NCBI RefSeq assembly: GCF_001014645.1
Contig: NZ_LASZ01000010.1
Coordinates: 1-64,000 of the forward strand
Direction: 5' to 3'
Length of the DNA: 64,000 bases
Origin: Luteimonas sp. FCS-9
GTDB lineage: Bacteria > Pseudomonadota > Gammaproteobacteria > Xanthomonadales > Xanthomonadaceae
Positions 17,150 through 26,642 of this stretch are shown one piece after another. Below the pieces are notes generated by a model that was not told the DNA's origin, did no database searches, and saw nothing but the letters and a program-made list of their open reading frames with translations. The position numbers and the translations under genes are program-made. Position 1 is the stretch's first letter; each line of letters starts with the position of its first letter.

Positions 17150-18175
17150 TCAGCGCCTGACGTCCAGGCGCCCGCTGTCGACCAGCGCGGCGACGTCGTC
17201 CGGCCCGACGAGATTGAAGTCGCCCGGCACGCTGTGCTTGAGTCGCGCCGCGCCCAGGCCGAACGCCAGCGCCTGCGCATCGGCCATCCCCGACAGCACG
17301 CCGTGCAGCACGCCGGCGGCGAACGCGTCGCCGCCGCCGATGCGGTCGACGATGCCCTCGACCGGCAACGGGTCGATCCGGTGGACAGTGCCGTCGCGGT
17401 GCACGAGCAGCGCGCCGAGCGTGTGCGCGTCCACGCTGCGGACCTCGCGCTGGGTGCAGGCGATCCGCTGCAGGTGCGGGAAGTGCGCGAAGGCGCGCGC
17501 TGCGGCGGCGACCGTGCGCTCGGCCGCCGGCAACGCCGCCTTGTCGTTCGCCGGGCCGAGGACGAGGTCCACGTCGCGGTGGTCGATGAAGGCGATGTCC
17601 GCCTGCGCCAGCAGCGCGTGCAGCAGCGGTGCGGGGCGGTCGTTCCAGGTCGCCCACAGCTTCGGACGGAAGTTGCCGTCGAACGACGCCAGCGCGCCGC
17701 GTGCGCGTGCGGCGACGAACGCCTCGGCCGCGGCCTGCGCGCCGGTCGGGCCGACCGCGGCCGTCACGCCCGAGACGTGCAGGCAGTCGATGCCGTCGAG
17801 CATGGATTGCCAGTCGTAGCTGTCGGGCGCGGCCCGCGCGAACGCCGAGTCGGCGCGGTCGTAGACGACGTCGCTGGGCCGCAGGCCCGCGCCGGTCGCC
17901 AGGAAGTACAGGCCCATGCGGCCGGCGACGCGGCGCACGCGCGAGACGTCGACGCCATGGCGACGCAGTTCGCCGAGCGCGGCCTCGCCGAGCGCGTTGT
18001 CGGCGACGGTACCGGCGAACGCGCTGTCGTGCCCGAACCGCGCGAGCGAGACCGCGACGTTGGCCTCCGCACCGCCGACGTGGACCTGCAATTGCCGGGT
18101 CTGCAGCAGCGGTTCGCGCCCGGGGGCGCCCAGGCGCAGCAGCAGTTCGCCGAAACAGAGGATGCGCTTGCCCAT
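17150..18175 (-). CDS. kdgK: 2-keto-3-deoxygluconate kinase (PfkB family)
   Basis: Phosphorylates 2-keto-3-deoxy-D-gluconate with ATP to KDPG, the last sugar-acid step before the Entner-Doudoroff aldolase. 341 residues, PfkB fold: N-terminal VHVGGAEANVAVSLARFG and C-terminal catalytic motif IGGGDAFAAGVLHG with Asp283 as the probable base. ATG at 18175 (MGKRILCFGELL) is preceded by GGAG-poor DNA but fits the family start. It is divergent from the first TonB receptor across a region with a shared operator half-site. Substrate is inferred from the uronate genes around it; other ribokinase-family substrates are possible but less likely. Confidence 0.88.
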   Translation of the reverse strand: MGKRILCFGELLLRLGAPGREPLLQTRQLQVHVGGAEANVAVSLARFGHDSAFAGTVADNALGEAALGELRRHGVDVSRVRRVAGRMGLYFLATGAGLRPSDVVYDRADSAFARAAPDSYDWQSMLDGIDCLHVSGVTAAVGPTGAQAAAEAFVAARARGALASFDGNFRPKLWATWNDRPAPLLHALLAQADIAFIDHRDVDLVLGPANDKAALPAAERTVAAAARAFAHFPHLQRIACTQREVRSVDAHTLGALLVHRDGTVHRIDPLPVEGIVDRIGGGDAFAAGVLHGVLSGMADAQALAFGLGAARLKHSVPGDFNLVGPDDVAALVDSGRLDVRR

Positions 18176-18265
18176 GGAGCGGGTGCCTTCGGTGCGGGCC
18201 GGCGCCTGGCGCCCGGCGGAACGGGAAAGTCTGTCGCGCCGCAGCATGCTTCGCAAACGGCCTTC

Positions 18266-18290
18266 TGATAGCGTTTGGCCCGCGGTGTCA
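18266..18290 (+). promoter_or_regulatory. Candidate extended -10 and operator, kdgK/TonB receptor 1
   Basis: TGATAGCGT (18266-18274) resembles an extended -10. It is directly followed by TGGCCCGCGGTGTCA (18276-18290), which matches 12 of 15 positions of the site at 21341-21355 and contains the locus octamer CGGTGTCA. A repressor here would sit at the transcription start of the receptor gene. Confidence 0.5.
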
Positions 18291-18378
18291 TTCCGGCGCC
18301 GGCAACACCATATCAAGCGCGCCATCGCAGTCAAGACGCGCCATACCACGTACCGGGTACCTTGGGAGGGGAACGTAC

Positions 18379-21129
18379 ATGAGGCAGTGGGTCGATTCGA
18401 AAAAGACACCGGTTACCTTGCTCGCGACGGGGATCGCGCTGGCGCTGCAGGCGGCCGCCTTCCCGGCGCTCGCGCAGCAGCCGGCGGGCACCGGCGAGCA
18501 GGCGGCCGAGCTCGACACGGTGCGAGTGGTCGGCTACCGCGCGAGCGTGGAGAAGGCGCTCGACATCAAGCGCGGCGAGGCCGGCGTGGTCGATGCGATC
18601 GTCGCCGAGGACATCGGCAAGTTCCCCGACCTCAACCTCGCCGAATCGCTGCAGCGCATTCCCGGCGTGGTGATCGCGCGCGACGCGGGCGAGGGCCGGC
18701 AGATCACCGTGCGCGGCCTGGGGCCGGACTTCACCCGCGTGCGCATCAACGGCATGGAGGCGCTGACGACCGTCGGTGCGTCCGACCAGAGCGGCGGTTC
18801 CAACCGCGGGCGCGGCTTCGATTTCAACGTCTTCGCCTCCGACCTGTTCTCGCAGCTGATCGTGCGCAAGACCGCGTCGGCGGAGGTCGAGGAAGGCTCG
18901 CTCGGCGCCACGGTCGACCTGCGGACCGCACGCCCGTTCGACTACGACGGTCTGACCGTCGTCGCCAGCGGCCAGGCGAGCTACAACGACATGGCGGCGA
19001 AGGCCGACCCGCGCGTCGCCGGCCTGGTCGCCAACACCTGGGCAGACGGCCGCTTCGGTGCCTTGCTGTCGGTCGCCTACAGCGAGCGGCAGGCCATCGA
19101 GGAAGGCAGCGGCACCGGGCGCTGGGCCAATGGACCGAGCAACGGCGGCTTCGCGCCCGGCTCGCCGTTCACCGAAGCCCTCGGCGCCAACGTCTTCCAT
19201 CCCCGCTTCCCGCGCTATACCCGGATGGAGCACGACCAGACACGCACCGGCGTCACCGGTTCGCTGCAGTTCAAGCCGAACGACCGCATGGAGTTCTCGC
19301 TCGACGGCCTGTACTCGAAGATCGACGCCGAGCGCGACGAGAAGTACATCGAGGCGATCTCCTTCAGTCGCAGCGGCACCGGCAAGCCGCAGACGATCGT
19401 CCGCGACGGCGTCGTCGACGGACGCGGCGCACTGGTCTACGGCCAGTTCGACAACGTCGACATCCGCTCGGAGAACCGCCACGACGAGTGGAACACCGTC
19501 TTCACCCAGCTCACGCTCGACGGCAAGTTCGACGTTACCGACAATTTCACCCTGTCGGGCAAGCTCGGTACGTCGAAGTCGGAGCACGAGAACCCGATCC
19601 AGACCACGATCATCATGGACAAGGTCGACGTCGACGGGTACAGCTACGACTATCGCGGCGATCCCTACCGGCCGGTCCTGAACTACGGCATCGATCCGCT
19701 GGATCCGACCGGCTGGACGCTCGCCGAGATCCGCCTGCGGCCCCAGTACGTCGAGAACGAGTTCGACAGCGCGCAACTCGACTTCAACTGGAACATCAGC
19801 CCCGGGTTCCGCCTCAAGGGCGGCGTGCAGGCGAAGGACTACGCGTTCTCGACCCGCGAATTGCGCCGCAACTCGGAAGGTGCCGTTCCCGGCTTCGGCG
19901 ACGGCAGCGCGATCGTGCCGCCGGACCTCACCAGCACGGGGGGGCTGAGCGGTATCGAGGGGTCGCCCGGGCGCTGGGTGATCCCCAGCTACGAGCGCAT
20001 CGCCGACTACTTCGGCATCTACAGCGGCCAAGGCACCTTCGCGTTGACCGAGCGCGCGGTCAACACCCGCAGCGTCGAGGAGCAGGACCGCGGCATCTAC
20101 CTGCAGGGCGAGTTCTCGACCGACCTGGGCAGCATCCCGTTCTCGGGCAACTTCGGCGTGCGCTACGTGCGCACCAAGCAGTCCTCGACCGGCATCGCGA
20201 CCGCCAGCGGCACGCCGGTCGCCTCGACGGTGTCGCGCGAATACAGCGACACGCTGCCGTCGATGAACCTCGTCGCGGAGATCGCGCCTGACTTCCTGAT
20301 CCGCTTCGGCGCCGCACGCGTGATGTCGCGGCCGGGGCTGGGCTCGCTGACGCCGGGCGTCACGGTCAATGTCAGCGGCGGCGCCCGGACGGTCAGCGGT
20401 GGCAACCCGACACTCGATCCGATCCGCGCCGACACCGCCGATCTGGGCTTCGAATGGTATTTCGACGAAGGTGCGATGCTCGGTCTGGGCTTGTTCTACA
20501 AGGATCTCAAGACGACCATCCAACCATTCCGAGAGGTGCGCAGCTACGCGTCGAGCGGGCTGCCGGCCAGCCTGCTCGAAGGAACGGGGGCGACTGTCAA
20601 TGACGACTTTGTCTTCAGCGTGCCGCTCAACACACCTGGTGGCCCGCTCAAGGGCTTTGAGGCGAACTATGTTCAGCCTTTCACGTTCCTGCCCGGTGCC
20701 TGGCGCAACTTCGGCGTGCAGCTAAACTACACCTACGTCGACACCGACATCCAGTATGTGACGGCGAGCGGCGCGACCTCGTTGCGCGAGCGTTTGCTCG
20801 GCTCGTCGAAGACGTCATGGAACGCGACGCTGTTCTACGAGGGCGAGAGCTTCTCGGGACGCGTGTCGGCGACCAACCGCGACGACTACCTGATCCAGGT
20901 GCCGGGCCAGGAAGCGGGCTTCACCGAGGACGTGCATGGGCAGACAGGGACCACGACGATCGATGCGTCGCTGCGCTATCGCATCAGCGACCAGATCGAA
21001 CTGAGCCTGGAAGGCATCAACCTCACCAACGAGCCCTCGGAAACCTGGATCGGTGCGGCCTCGCGCCTGCCGCTCGACTACAGCGAGACCGGCCGGCAGT
21101 ACCTGATGGGCCTGCGCTACAAGTTCTGA
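18379..21129 (+). CDS. TonB-dependent receptor 1 of the pectin locus
   Basis: 916-residue outer-membrane active transporter. Signal peptide at about 1-33 (ends PALAQQ), TonB box at about 45-53 (LDTVRVVGY), plug domain to about residue 190 with SLQRIPGVVI and ITVRGLGPDFTRVRING, then a 22-strand barrel ending in aromatic F. It belongs to the TonB-Xanth-Caul type linked to carbohydrate uptake. ATG at 18379 has the strong ribosome site GGGAGGGGA. By position it probably imports oligogalacturonides or other pectin fragments. It is 59% or so similar by eye in its plug to receptor 2, so the pair likely arose by duplication, with different barrels and ligands. Confidence 0.92.
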   Translation: MRQWVDSKKTPVTLLATGIALALQAAAFPALAQQPAGTGEQAAELDTVRVVGYRASVEKALDIKRGEAGVVDAIVAEDIGKFPDLNLAESLQRIPGVVIARDAGEGRQITVRGLGPDFTRVRINGMEALTTVGASDQSGGSNRGRGFDFNVFASDLFSQLIVRKTASAEVEEGSLGATVDLRTARPFDYDGLTVVASGQASYNDMAAKADPRVAGLVANTWADGRFGALLSVAYSERQAIEEGSGTGRWANGPSNGGFAPGSPFTEALGANVFHPRFPRYTRMEHDQTRTGVTGSLQFKPNDRMEFSLDGLYSKIDAERDEKYIEAISFSRSGTGKPQTIVRDGVVDGRGALVYGQFDNVDIRSENRHDEWNTVFTQLTLDGKFDVTDNFTLSGKLGTSKSEHENPIQTTIIMDKVDVDGYSYDYRGDPYRPVLNYGIDPLDPTGWTLAEIRLRPQYVENEFDSAQLDFNWNISPGFRLKGGVQAKDYAFSTRELRRNSEGAVPGFGDGSAIVPPDLTSTGGLSGIEGSPGRWVIPSYERIADYFGIYSGQGTFALTERAVNTRSVEEQDRGIYLQGEFSTDLGSIPFSGNFGVRYVRTKQSSTGIATASGTPVASTVSREYSDTLPSMNLVAEIAPDFLIRFGAARVMSRPGLGSLTPGVTVNVSGGARTVSGGNPTLDPIRADTADLGFEWYFDEGAMLGLGLFYKDLKTTIQPFREVRSYASSGLPASLLEGTGATVNDDFVFSVPLNTPGGPLKGFEANYVQPFTFLPGAWRNFGVQLNYTYVDTDIQYVTASGATSLRERLLGSSKTSWNATLFYEGESFSGRVSATNRDDYLIQVPGQEAGFTEDVHGQTGTTTIDASLRYRISDQIELSLEGINLTNEPSETWIGAASRLPLDYSETGRQYLMGLRYKF

Positions 21130-21149
21130 TCCATCGCGGTGCGATGCGA

Positions 21150-21180
21150 CGGGGCGGCCTTCGGGCCGCCCCGTTCGTTT
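21150..21180 (+). terminator. Terminator of TonB receptor 1
   Basis: A perfect 10-base stem CGGGGCGGCC with a TTCG tetraloop (21150-21173), followed by GTTCGTTT. It separates receptor 1 from the receptor 2 operon. Confidence 0.8.
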
Positions 21181-21318
21181 GTGGGGATCGGGGCAGAGCT
21201 GCGGCCGAGTTGTGTCGCCGGGCAAGCTGCGACATCGAGCTCGCCATCGACACGGCAAGCGACGGACCGCCGGCGAGCCGTCTTGCTGCGCTGCAAGATG
21301 CATCGTTCGTGTCAGCGC

Positions 21319-21355
21319 TGTTACCGTTCGGCCCCTCGAATGACCATCGGTGTCA
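21319..21355 (+). promoter_or_regulatory. Candidate extended -10 and operator of the receptor 2 operon
   Basis: TGTTACCGT (21319-21327) resembles the -10 element seen before other receptors in the window. TGACCATCGGTGTCA at 21341-21355 is identical over all 15 bases to the site upstream of the GH43 gene at 38174-38188. Identity between two unrelated upstream regions strongly suggests a protein-binding site. Confidence 0.65.
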
Positions 21356-21416
21356 TTTGCATGGAGGACGCGCTGAGCGACCTCCTGTCCGAGCACGCCC
21401 TGGGGAGGAGCCCACC

Positions 21417-24400
21417 ATGCACTGCACGCCCGATCGCCGGAAGACACCGGTTTCCCTGCTCGCCGCCGGCATCGCCGTGGCGCTGTCCGCCCCCGCGTTC
21501 GCCCAGCAGACCGGCGATGGTGCCGGCCACGTGTCGGACATGGCCGCGGTGACGGTCACCGGCTATCGCGAGAGCCTGCAGAAGTCGCTCGACGAGAAGC
21601 GCTACAGCGTCGAGCAGGTCGATGCGATCTTCGCCGAGGACATCGGCAAGTTCCCCGACCAGAACCTCGCCGAATCGCTGCAGCGCGTGGCCGGCATCTC
21701 GATCGACCGGGAGGGCGGCGAGGGCCAGCGGATCTCCGTGCGCGGCCTGGGCTCGGACTTCACCCGCGTGCGCCTCAACGGACTCGAAGCGCTGGCGACG
21801 GCCGGCAGCGGCAGCGCCGGCGTCAACCGTTCGCGCGGGTTCGACTTCAACACGTTCGCGTCCGAGCTCTTCAGCCAGGTCAAGGTCAACAAGACCCAGT
21901 CGGCGCAGATGGACGAGGGCTCGCTGGGCTCGACGGTCGACCTGCGCGGCTCGCGCCCGTTCGACTTCGACGGCTTCCGCGCCTCGGCCAGCGGGCAGCT
22001 GGGCTACAACCAGCTCTCGGAGGAGAGCGATCCGCGCGTCTCGGGCCTGATCAGCAACACCTGGGCGGACGGCCGCGTCGGCGCGCTGCTGTCGGCGTCC
22101 TACAGCGAGCGCACGATCTTCGAGGAAGGCTACAACCCGGTGCGCTGGGAGCACGGCAACCACCGCAACTCCAACCAGTCCAACGCCAACAACAACGGCA
22201 CCTACGGCTTCTGCTCGCCCATGGGCTACGACCCGCAGACGCCGCGCAATCCGACCGCTGGCGAGCTCGGCAACCCGAGCAGCAACAACGGCTATGGCAC
22301 CTGGGGTGTCGACGCGGCCAACTGCGGCACCGGGCTGCCGCGTCCCGAGGGCTCGCAGGCGAACATCGACGCCTACGAGACCGCGACCAACGCCTGGATC
22401 CCGCGCTACCCGCGCTACATCCGCACCAAGCACGAGATCGAGCGCCTCGGCGTGACCGGCGCGCTGCAGTTCCGGGTCAGCGACGACACCCTGCTGAGCT
22501 TCGACGCGATGTACTCCAAGCTCGACAAGGACCAGCGCGAGGATTCGCTCGGCGCCAACCTGCACCGGGCGGCCAATCTCGGCGGCAAGACCCAGATCGT
22601 CGTGCGCGAGGCCCAGGTCGACGACCGCAACCGGCTGGTCTACGGGGTCTTCGACAACGTCGATTTCCGCACCGAGTCGAGCCAGATCGAGGAATCGACC
22701 GAGTTCAAGCAGTTCAGCCTGCAGCTCGAGCACCGCTTCAACGACGCGGTGCGCCTGGATGCGACGATCGGGCATTCCTCGTCCGACTACGCGCGTCCGG
22801 TGTTCTCGATGGTCAGCTTCGACAACGCCAACCTCGACGGCTTCGTGCTCGACATGCGCGGCGATCCGCAGATGCCGAGCATGACCTTCCCGTTCGACAC
22901 CAGCAGCGCCGACGCCTGGTCGTGGCTGGGCTACGGCGCGGTGCCGGTGAACGCCAACGGCACCGCGCGCGGTGCCAACATCAGCGAGGTGCGGCTCAAT
23001 CCGAACTACGTGGAGAACGTGTTCGACACGGCGAAGGTGGACCTGGCCTTCGACCTCAATCCGAGCCTGACCTTTCGCACCGGCCTGGCGTGGAAGGACT
23101 ACGAGATGCGCAGCGAGGAGTACCGGCACATCAGCTACGGGCGCCTGCCGCAGGCGCTGCCCGCCGGCGTGTCGCTGGGCGACCTGAGCACGACGCTCGA
23201 CGGCTTCGGCAAGAACCTCTCGGGCAGCATGCCCGCCTCGTGGCTGATCCCGGACTTCGACCGCATCGCCGACCTGCTCGACATCTACAGCGGCGCCGAC
23301 AACGGCGTGCCCGGCGGCGACTACCGGCTCGCGGGCATCGGCCACTTCGGCTCGTCGAACAACAACTTCGAGGTCACCGAGCGCAGCATGGCGGTCTACG
23401 GCCAGCTCGACTTCAACACCGACCTGCTCGACCGCGCGCTGCGCGGCAACGTCGGCGTGCGCGTGGTCAAGACCCAGATCGACGCGTCGGGCTGGGCCCC
23501 GTGCCCGGCCGGCGGCGAGGCTAACTGCCAGAGCTTCTTCGGCGTCGCCAGCGCGACCGCCGATGCGGGCGAGCGCCTGCTGGTCGGCACCACGGTCGGC
23601 CACAGCTACACCGACGTGCTGCCGTCGCTGAACCTGTCGTGGGACCTGACCGAGAACTTCGTGCTGCGCTTCGGCGCCGCCAAGACGATGGCCCGGCCGA
23701 CGCTGACCTACATGTCGCCGAGCGTCAGCGGCGGGCCGACCAACTTCTTCGACGACGGCCGGGTGTTCTCGATCAACCTCGGCAACCCCAAGCTCGACCC
23801 GTTCCGCTCGACCAACTACGACCTCAGCGCCGAGTGGTACTTCGCCGAGGGCGCGCTGCTGTCGGCGGCGGTGTTCTACAAGGACATCGACAGCTACGTG
23901 CAGCGCACCCGCCTGCTGAGCACGTGGTCGGACCTGGGCTATGCGCTCGACCTGCTGCCGCCGGGCTTCACGCCCGAGACGATCTTCAACGTGCAGAGCT
24001 ACTACAACACCCCGGGCGGCCCGCTGAAGGGCTGGGAGCTGACCTACCAGCAGCCGTTCTCGTTCCTGCCGGGCTTCTGGCGCAACTTCGGCGTGCAGAT
24101 GAACTACACGCACGTCGATTCGGACATCGAGTACATGTTCAGCACCGCGGCCAACAGCAATGCCACGGTCGTGACCACGGTGACCGAGAACCAGCTGGTC
24201 AACCTGTCGCCCAACTCGTACAACGCGACGCTGTACTACGACGACGGTCGCTTCAGCGCGCGCGTGTCCACCAGCTACCGCGACGGCTACATCGGCGAGA
24301 TCCTCAGCCGCGAGAACGTCTGGGACCTCGACGGCAACCAGCTGGGCACGGCCGACGTGACCGGCAAGCACAGCGTGCGCAACGTCGACTTCAACATGTC

Positions 24401-24554
24401 CTACAGCGTCAACGACAAGCTGAGCCTGACGTTCGAGGCGATCAACCTGCTCGACACCGCCGACCGCCGCTATGTCGACTCGGACCTGATGCTGCCCGAT
24501 CGCTACACGGTGACCGGCCGGCAGTACTACGTCGGTGCCCGCTATCGCTTCTGA
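21417..24554 (+). CDS. TonB-dependent receptor 2 of the pectin locus
   Basis: 1045-residue outer-membrane transporter, first gene of the pectin-degradation operon. Signal peptide 1-30, TonB box about 43-50 (AAVTVTGY), plug with SLQRVAGISI and ISVRGLGSDFTRVRLNG, barrel ending in F. Compared with receptor 1 it carries extra barrel-loop sequence at about residues 245-330, rich in Asn, Gly and Pro with two cysteines, probably an extracellular loop involved in ligand capture. ATG at 21417 follows GGGGAGGAG. The pectinesterase gene starts inside its last codons, tying its product to pectin. Confidence 0.92.
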   Translation: MHCTPDRRKTPVSLLAAGIAVALSAPAFAQQTGDGAGHVSDMAAVTVTGYRESLQKSLDEKRYSVEQVDAIFAEDIGKFPDQNLAESLQRVAGISIDREGGEGQRISVRGLGSDFTRVRLNGLEALATAGSGSAGVNRSRGFDFNTFASELFSQVKVNKTQSAQMDEGSLGSTVDLRGSRPFDFDGFRASASGQLGYNQLSEESDPRVSGLISNTWADGRVGALLSASYSERTIFEEGYNPVRWEHGNHRNSNQSNANNNGTYGFCSPMGYDPQTPRNPTAGELGNPSSNNGYGTWGVDAANCGTGLPRPEGSQANIDAYETATNAWIPRYPRYIRTKHEIERLGVTGALQFRVSDDTLLSFDAMYSKLDKDQREDSLGANLHRAANLGGKTQIVVREAQVDDRNRLVYGVFDNVDFRTESSQIEESTEFKQFSLQLEHRFNDAVRLDATIGHSSSDYARPVFSMVSFDNANLDGFVLDMRGDPQMPSMTFPFDTSSADAWSWLGYGAVPVNANGTARGANISEVRLNPNYVENVFDTAKVDLAFDLNPSLTFRTGLAWKDYEMRSEEYRHISYGRLPQALPAGVSLGDLSTTLDGFGKNLSGSMPASWLIPDFDRIADLLDIYSGADNGVPGGDYRLAGIGHFGSSNNNFEVTERSMAVYGQLDFNTDLLDRALRGNVGVRVVKTQIDASGWAPCPAGGEANCQSFFGVASATADAGERLLVGTTVGHSYTDVLPSLNLSWDLTENFVLRFGAAKTMARPTLTYMSPSVSGGPTNFFDDGRVFSINLGNPKLDPFRSTNYDLSAEWYFAEGALLSAAVFYKDIDSYVQRTRLLSTWSDLGYALDLLPPGFTPETIFNVQSYYNTPGGPLKGWELTYQQPFSFLPGFWRNFGVQMNYTHVDSDIEYMFSTAANSNATVVTTVTENQLVNLSPNSYNATLYYDDGRFSARVSTSYRDGYIGEILSRENVWDLDGNQLGTADVTGKHSVRNVDFNMSYSVNDKLSLTFEAINLLDTADRRYVDSDLMLPDRYTVTGRQYYVGARYRF

Positions 24555-25527
24555 CGCCGCCCCGCGCCGCCTGCGTCCGCCGCTGAGGCGGGCGCGGCGA
24601 CGTGGCGGGATCGTGGCCGTCGCCGCGCTGCTGGCCTGCGCGACGGCGGGGGCCGGGGAGCGGGTGTTCGTCGTCGGCGACGGCGGCTTCGGCGACGTGC
24701 AGGCCGCGGTCGATGCAGCGGTCGCGGCGGCCGGGCCGGCGACGATCCGGATCGGCGCGGGCACCTGGCGCGGCGTCGTCGACGTGCCGCCCGGGGCGCC
24801 GCCGCTGCGCATGGTCGGCGCGGGCGCGACGCGCACGCGGCTCGTCCAAGGCCATTTCGCGGCCCGCATCGACCCGGCGACCGGCCAGCCGTTCGGCACC
24901 TACGGCTCGGCGACGATGTTCGTGCGCGCGGACGATTTCAGCGCCGAAGCACTGACGATCGCGAACGACGCCGGCCCGGTCGGGCAGGCGGTGGCGCTGG
25001 TGGTCGACGGCACCCGCGCGGCGTTCCGCGACGTCCACCTGCTCGGCCACCAGGACACGCTGTACCTGCGGACCGGCGGCGCGCTGGCGTACTTCGGCGA
25101 CTGCCGCATCGAGGGCACGGTCGACTACGTGTTCGGCGGCGCGACCGCGCTGTTCGAGCGCTGCACGCTGCACTCGGTCGGCGACGGCTACGTCACCGCC
25201 GCCTCGACGCCGGCCGGGGCCGCGCACGGCTTCGTGTTCCGGGATTGCCGGCTGACCGCGGCGCCCGGCGTGCGCCGCGTCCACCTGGGCCGGCCTTGGC
25301 GGGCGGATGCGGCGGTGCTGTTCGCCGGCTGCACGCTGGAGGCGCCGGTGCCGGCCGAAGGCTGGCACGACTGGGGCCGACCCGAGCGCCGGGCCACCGC
25401 GCGCTTTTCCGAGATCGGCAACGACGGGCCGGGCGCCGCGATCGCGGGCCGCGTGTCCTGGCGACGGCCGGTCGATCGCGTGCCGGACGCGGCCGAGGTG
25501 CTCGCGGGCTGGAGTCCGTTCGAATGA
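24535..25527 (+). CDS. Pectin methylesterase, CE8 family
   Basis: Secreted enzyme that removes methyl groups from homogalacturonan, releasing methanol and exposing sites for pectate lyase. 330 residues from a GTG at 24535 that overlaps the end of receptor 2 by 20 bases; no ATG is available. An Arg-rich N-terminus and hydrophobic stretch (about 24-41) make a signal peptide. The catalytic set is intact: GHQDTLY with Asp174, EGTVDYVFGG with Asp197, and LGRPW with Arg253 and Trp255. Beta-helix fold expected. The stop overlaps the next start (ATGA), so the three genes are translationally coupled. Confidence 0.93.
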   Translation: MPAIASDAAPRRLRPPLRRARRRGGIVAVAALLACATAGAGERVFVVGDGGFGDVQAAVDAAVAAAGPATIRIGAGTWRGVVDVPPGAPPLRMVGAGATRTRLVQGHFAARIDPATGQPFGTYGSATMFVRADDFSAEALTIANDAGPVGQAVALVVDGTRAAFRDVHLLGHQDTLYLRTGGALAYFGDCRIEGTVDYVFGGATALFERCTLHSVGDGYVTAASTPAGAAHGFVFRDCRLTAAPGVRRVHLGRPWRADAAVLFAGCTLEAPVPAEGWHDWGRPERRATARFSEIGNDGPGAAIAGRVSWRRPVDRVPDAAEVLAGWSPFE

Positions 25528-26594
25528 AACGCCTGTGCCTGCTGCTCGCCGCCGCGCTGGCCATCGTGGCGCAGCTGGCGACCGCGTCGCCGCCCGCGGC
25601 GAACGATCCGGCGACCGACCCCGAGGCCGAGCGCATGCTGCAGGTGCAGACCGCGTCGGGCGGCTGGCCGAAGACGCTGGCCGGGCGTGCGCTCGACTAC
25701 GCGCGGCCGTTCGACGACCGGGACCGCGCGGCCCTGGACCGGCCGGACCGTCCGGACGACGCGACGCTCGACAACGACGCGACGGTGCGCGAGATCGCGC
25801 ACCTGGCCGGCGCTTGGCGCCGGACCGGCAACCCGGCTTACCGCGACGCGGCGGTGCGTGGCGTCGACTACCTGCTGGCCGCGCAGTACGCCAACGGCGG
25901 CTGGCCGCAGTTTCATCCCGACACCTCGGGCTACCGCGCGCAGGTGACGTTCAACGACTACGCGATGACGCGTGCAGTCGGCCTGCTGCAGGACATCGCC
26001 GAGGGGCAGGGCGACCTCGCCGCGTTGACGCCGGCGCGCGGGCAGGCCGCGCGGGGCGCGGTCGATCGCGCGATCGCGCTGATCCTCGACCTGCAGGTGC
26101 GCATCGACGACGTGCCGACGATCTGGGCGGCGCAGTACGACCCGGCGACGCTGCAGCCGGCGACCGCGCGCAGCTACGAGCTGCCGTCGCTGGCGACGGC
26201 CGAGTCGGTGGGCATCGTCCGGTTGCTGATGCGCCAGCCTGCCCCGTCGCCGCGCATCGTCGCGGCGATCGAGGCGGCGTGCGCGTGGTTCGCCAAGCAC
26301 GGCCTGGCCGACACCGCCGTCGAGCGGATCGGCCGCGCCGGCGCCCGGCCGCGCGACGTGCGGCTGGTCGCGCAGCCGGGCACGACGACCTGGGCGCGCT
26401 TCTACGATCTGTCGCGCCAGCGGCCGCTGCTGGTCGACCGGGGCGGCGTCGTCGTCGCGTCGCTGGCGCAGCTGTCCGCCGAGCGGCGCACCGGCTATGC
26501 CTGGTATGGCACCTGGCCGGCGCCGCTGCTGCACGAGGCGCTGCCGGCCTGGCGCGCGCGTGCGGCGGGCGCGGCGCCGGCCGACAATCCGTAA
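25524..26594 (+). CDS. Pectate lyase, PL10 family
   Basis: Secreted lyase cutting de-esterified homogalacturonan by beta-elimination to unsaturated oligogalacturonides. 356 residues with a signal peptide at 1-21. PL10 landmarks in order: SGGWPK (45-50), DNDAT (83-87), ANGGWPQFHP (123-132), VTFNDYAM, WAAQYDPATLQP, ARSYELPSL and RFYDLS. These cover the catalytic arginine and calcium-site region of this (alpha/alpha) toroid family. ATG overlaps the methylesterase TGA. Acting after the esterase, it makes the substrate for the import and uronate genes of the locus. Confidence 0.93.
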   Translation: MKRLCLLLAAALAIVAQLATASPPAANDPATDPEAERMLQVQTASGGWPKTLAGRALDYARPFDDRDRAALDRPDRPDDATLDNDATVREIAHLAGAWRRTGNPAYRDAAVRGVDYLLAAQYANGGWPQFHPDTSGYRAQVTFNDYAMTRAVGLLQDIAEGQGDLAALTPARGQAARGAVDRAIALILDLQVRIDDVPTIWAAQYDPATLQPATARSYELPSLATAESVGIVRLLMRQPAPSPRIVAAIEAACAWFAKHGLADTAVERIGRAGARPRDVRLVAQPGTTTWARFYDLSRQRPLLVDRGGVVVASLAQLSAERRTGYAWYGTWPAPLLHEALPAWRARAAGAAPADNP

Positions 26595-26642
26595 CGCGCG
26601 CCGGCCGTGGCCGGCGCATCGCTGTCGAGGGAGGGGAAAGGC

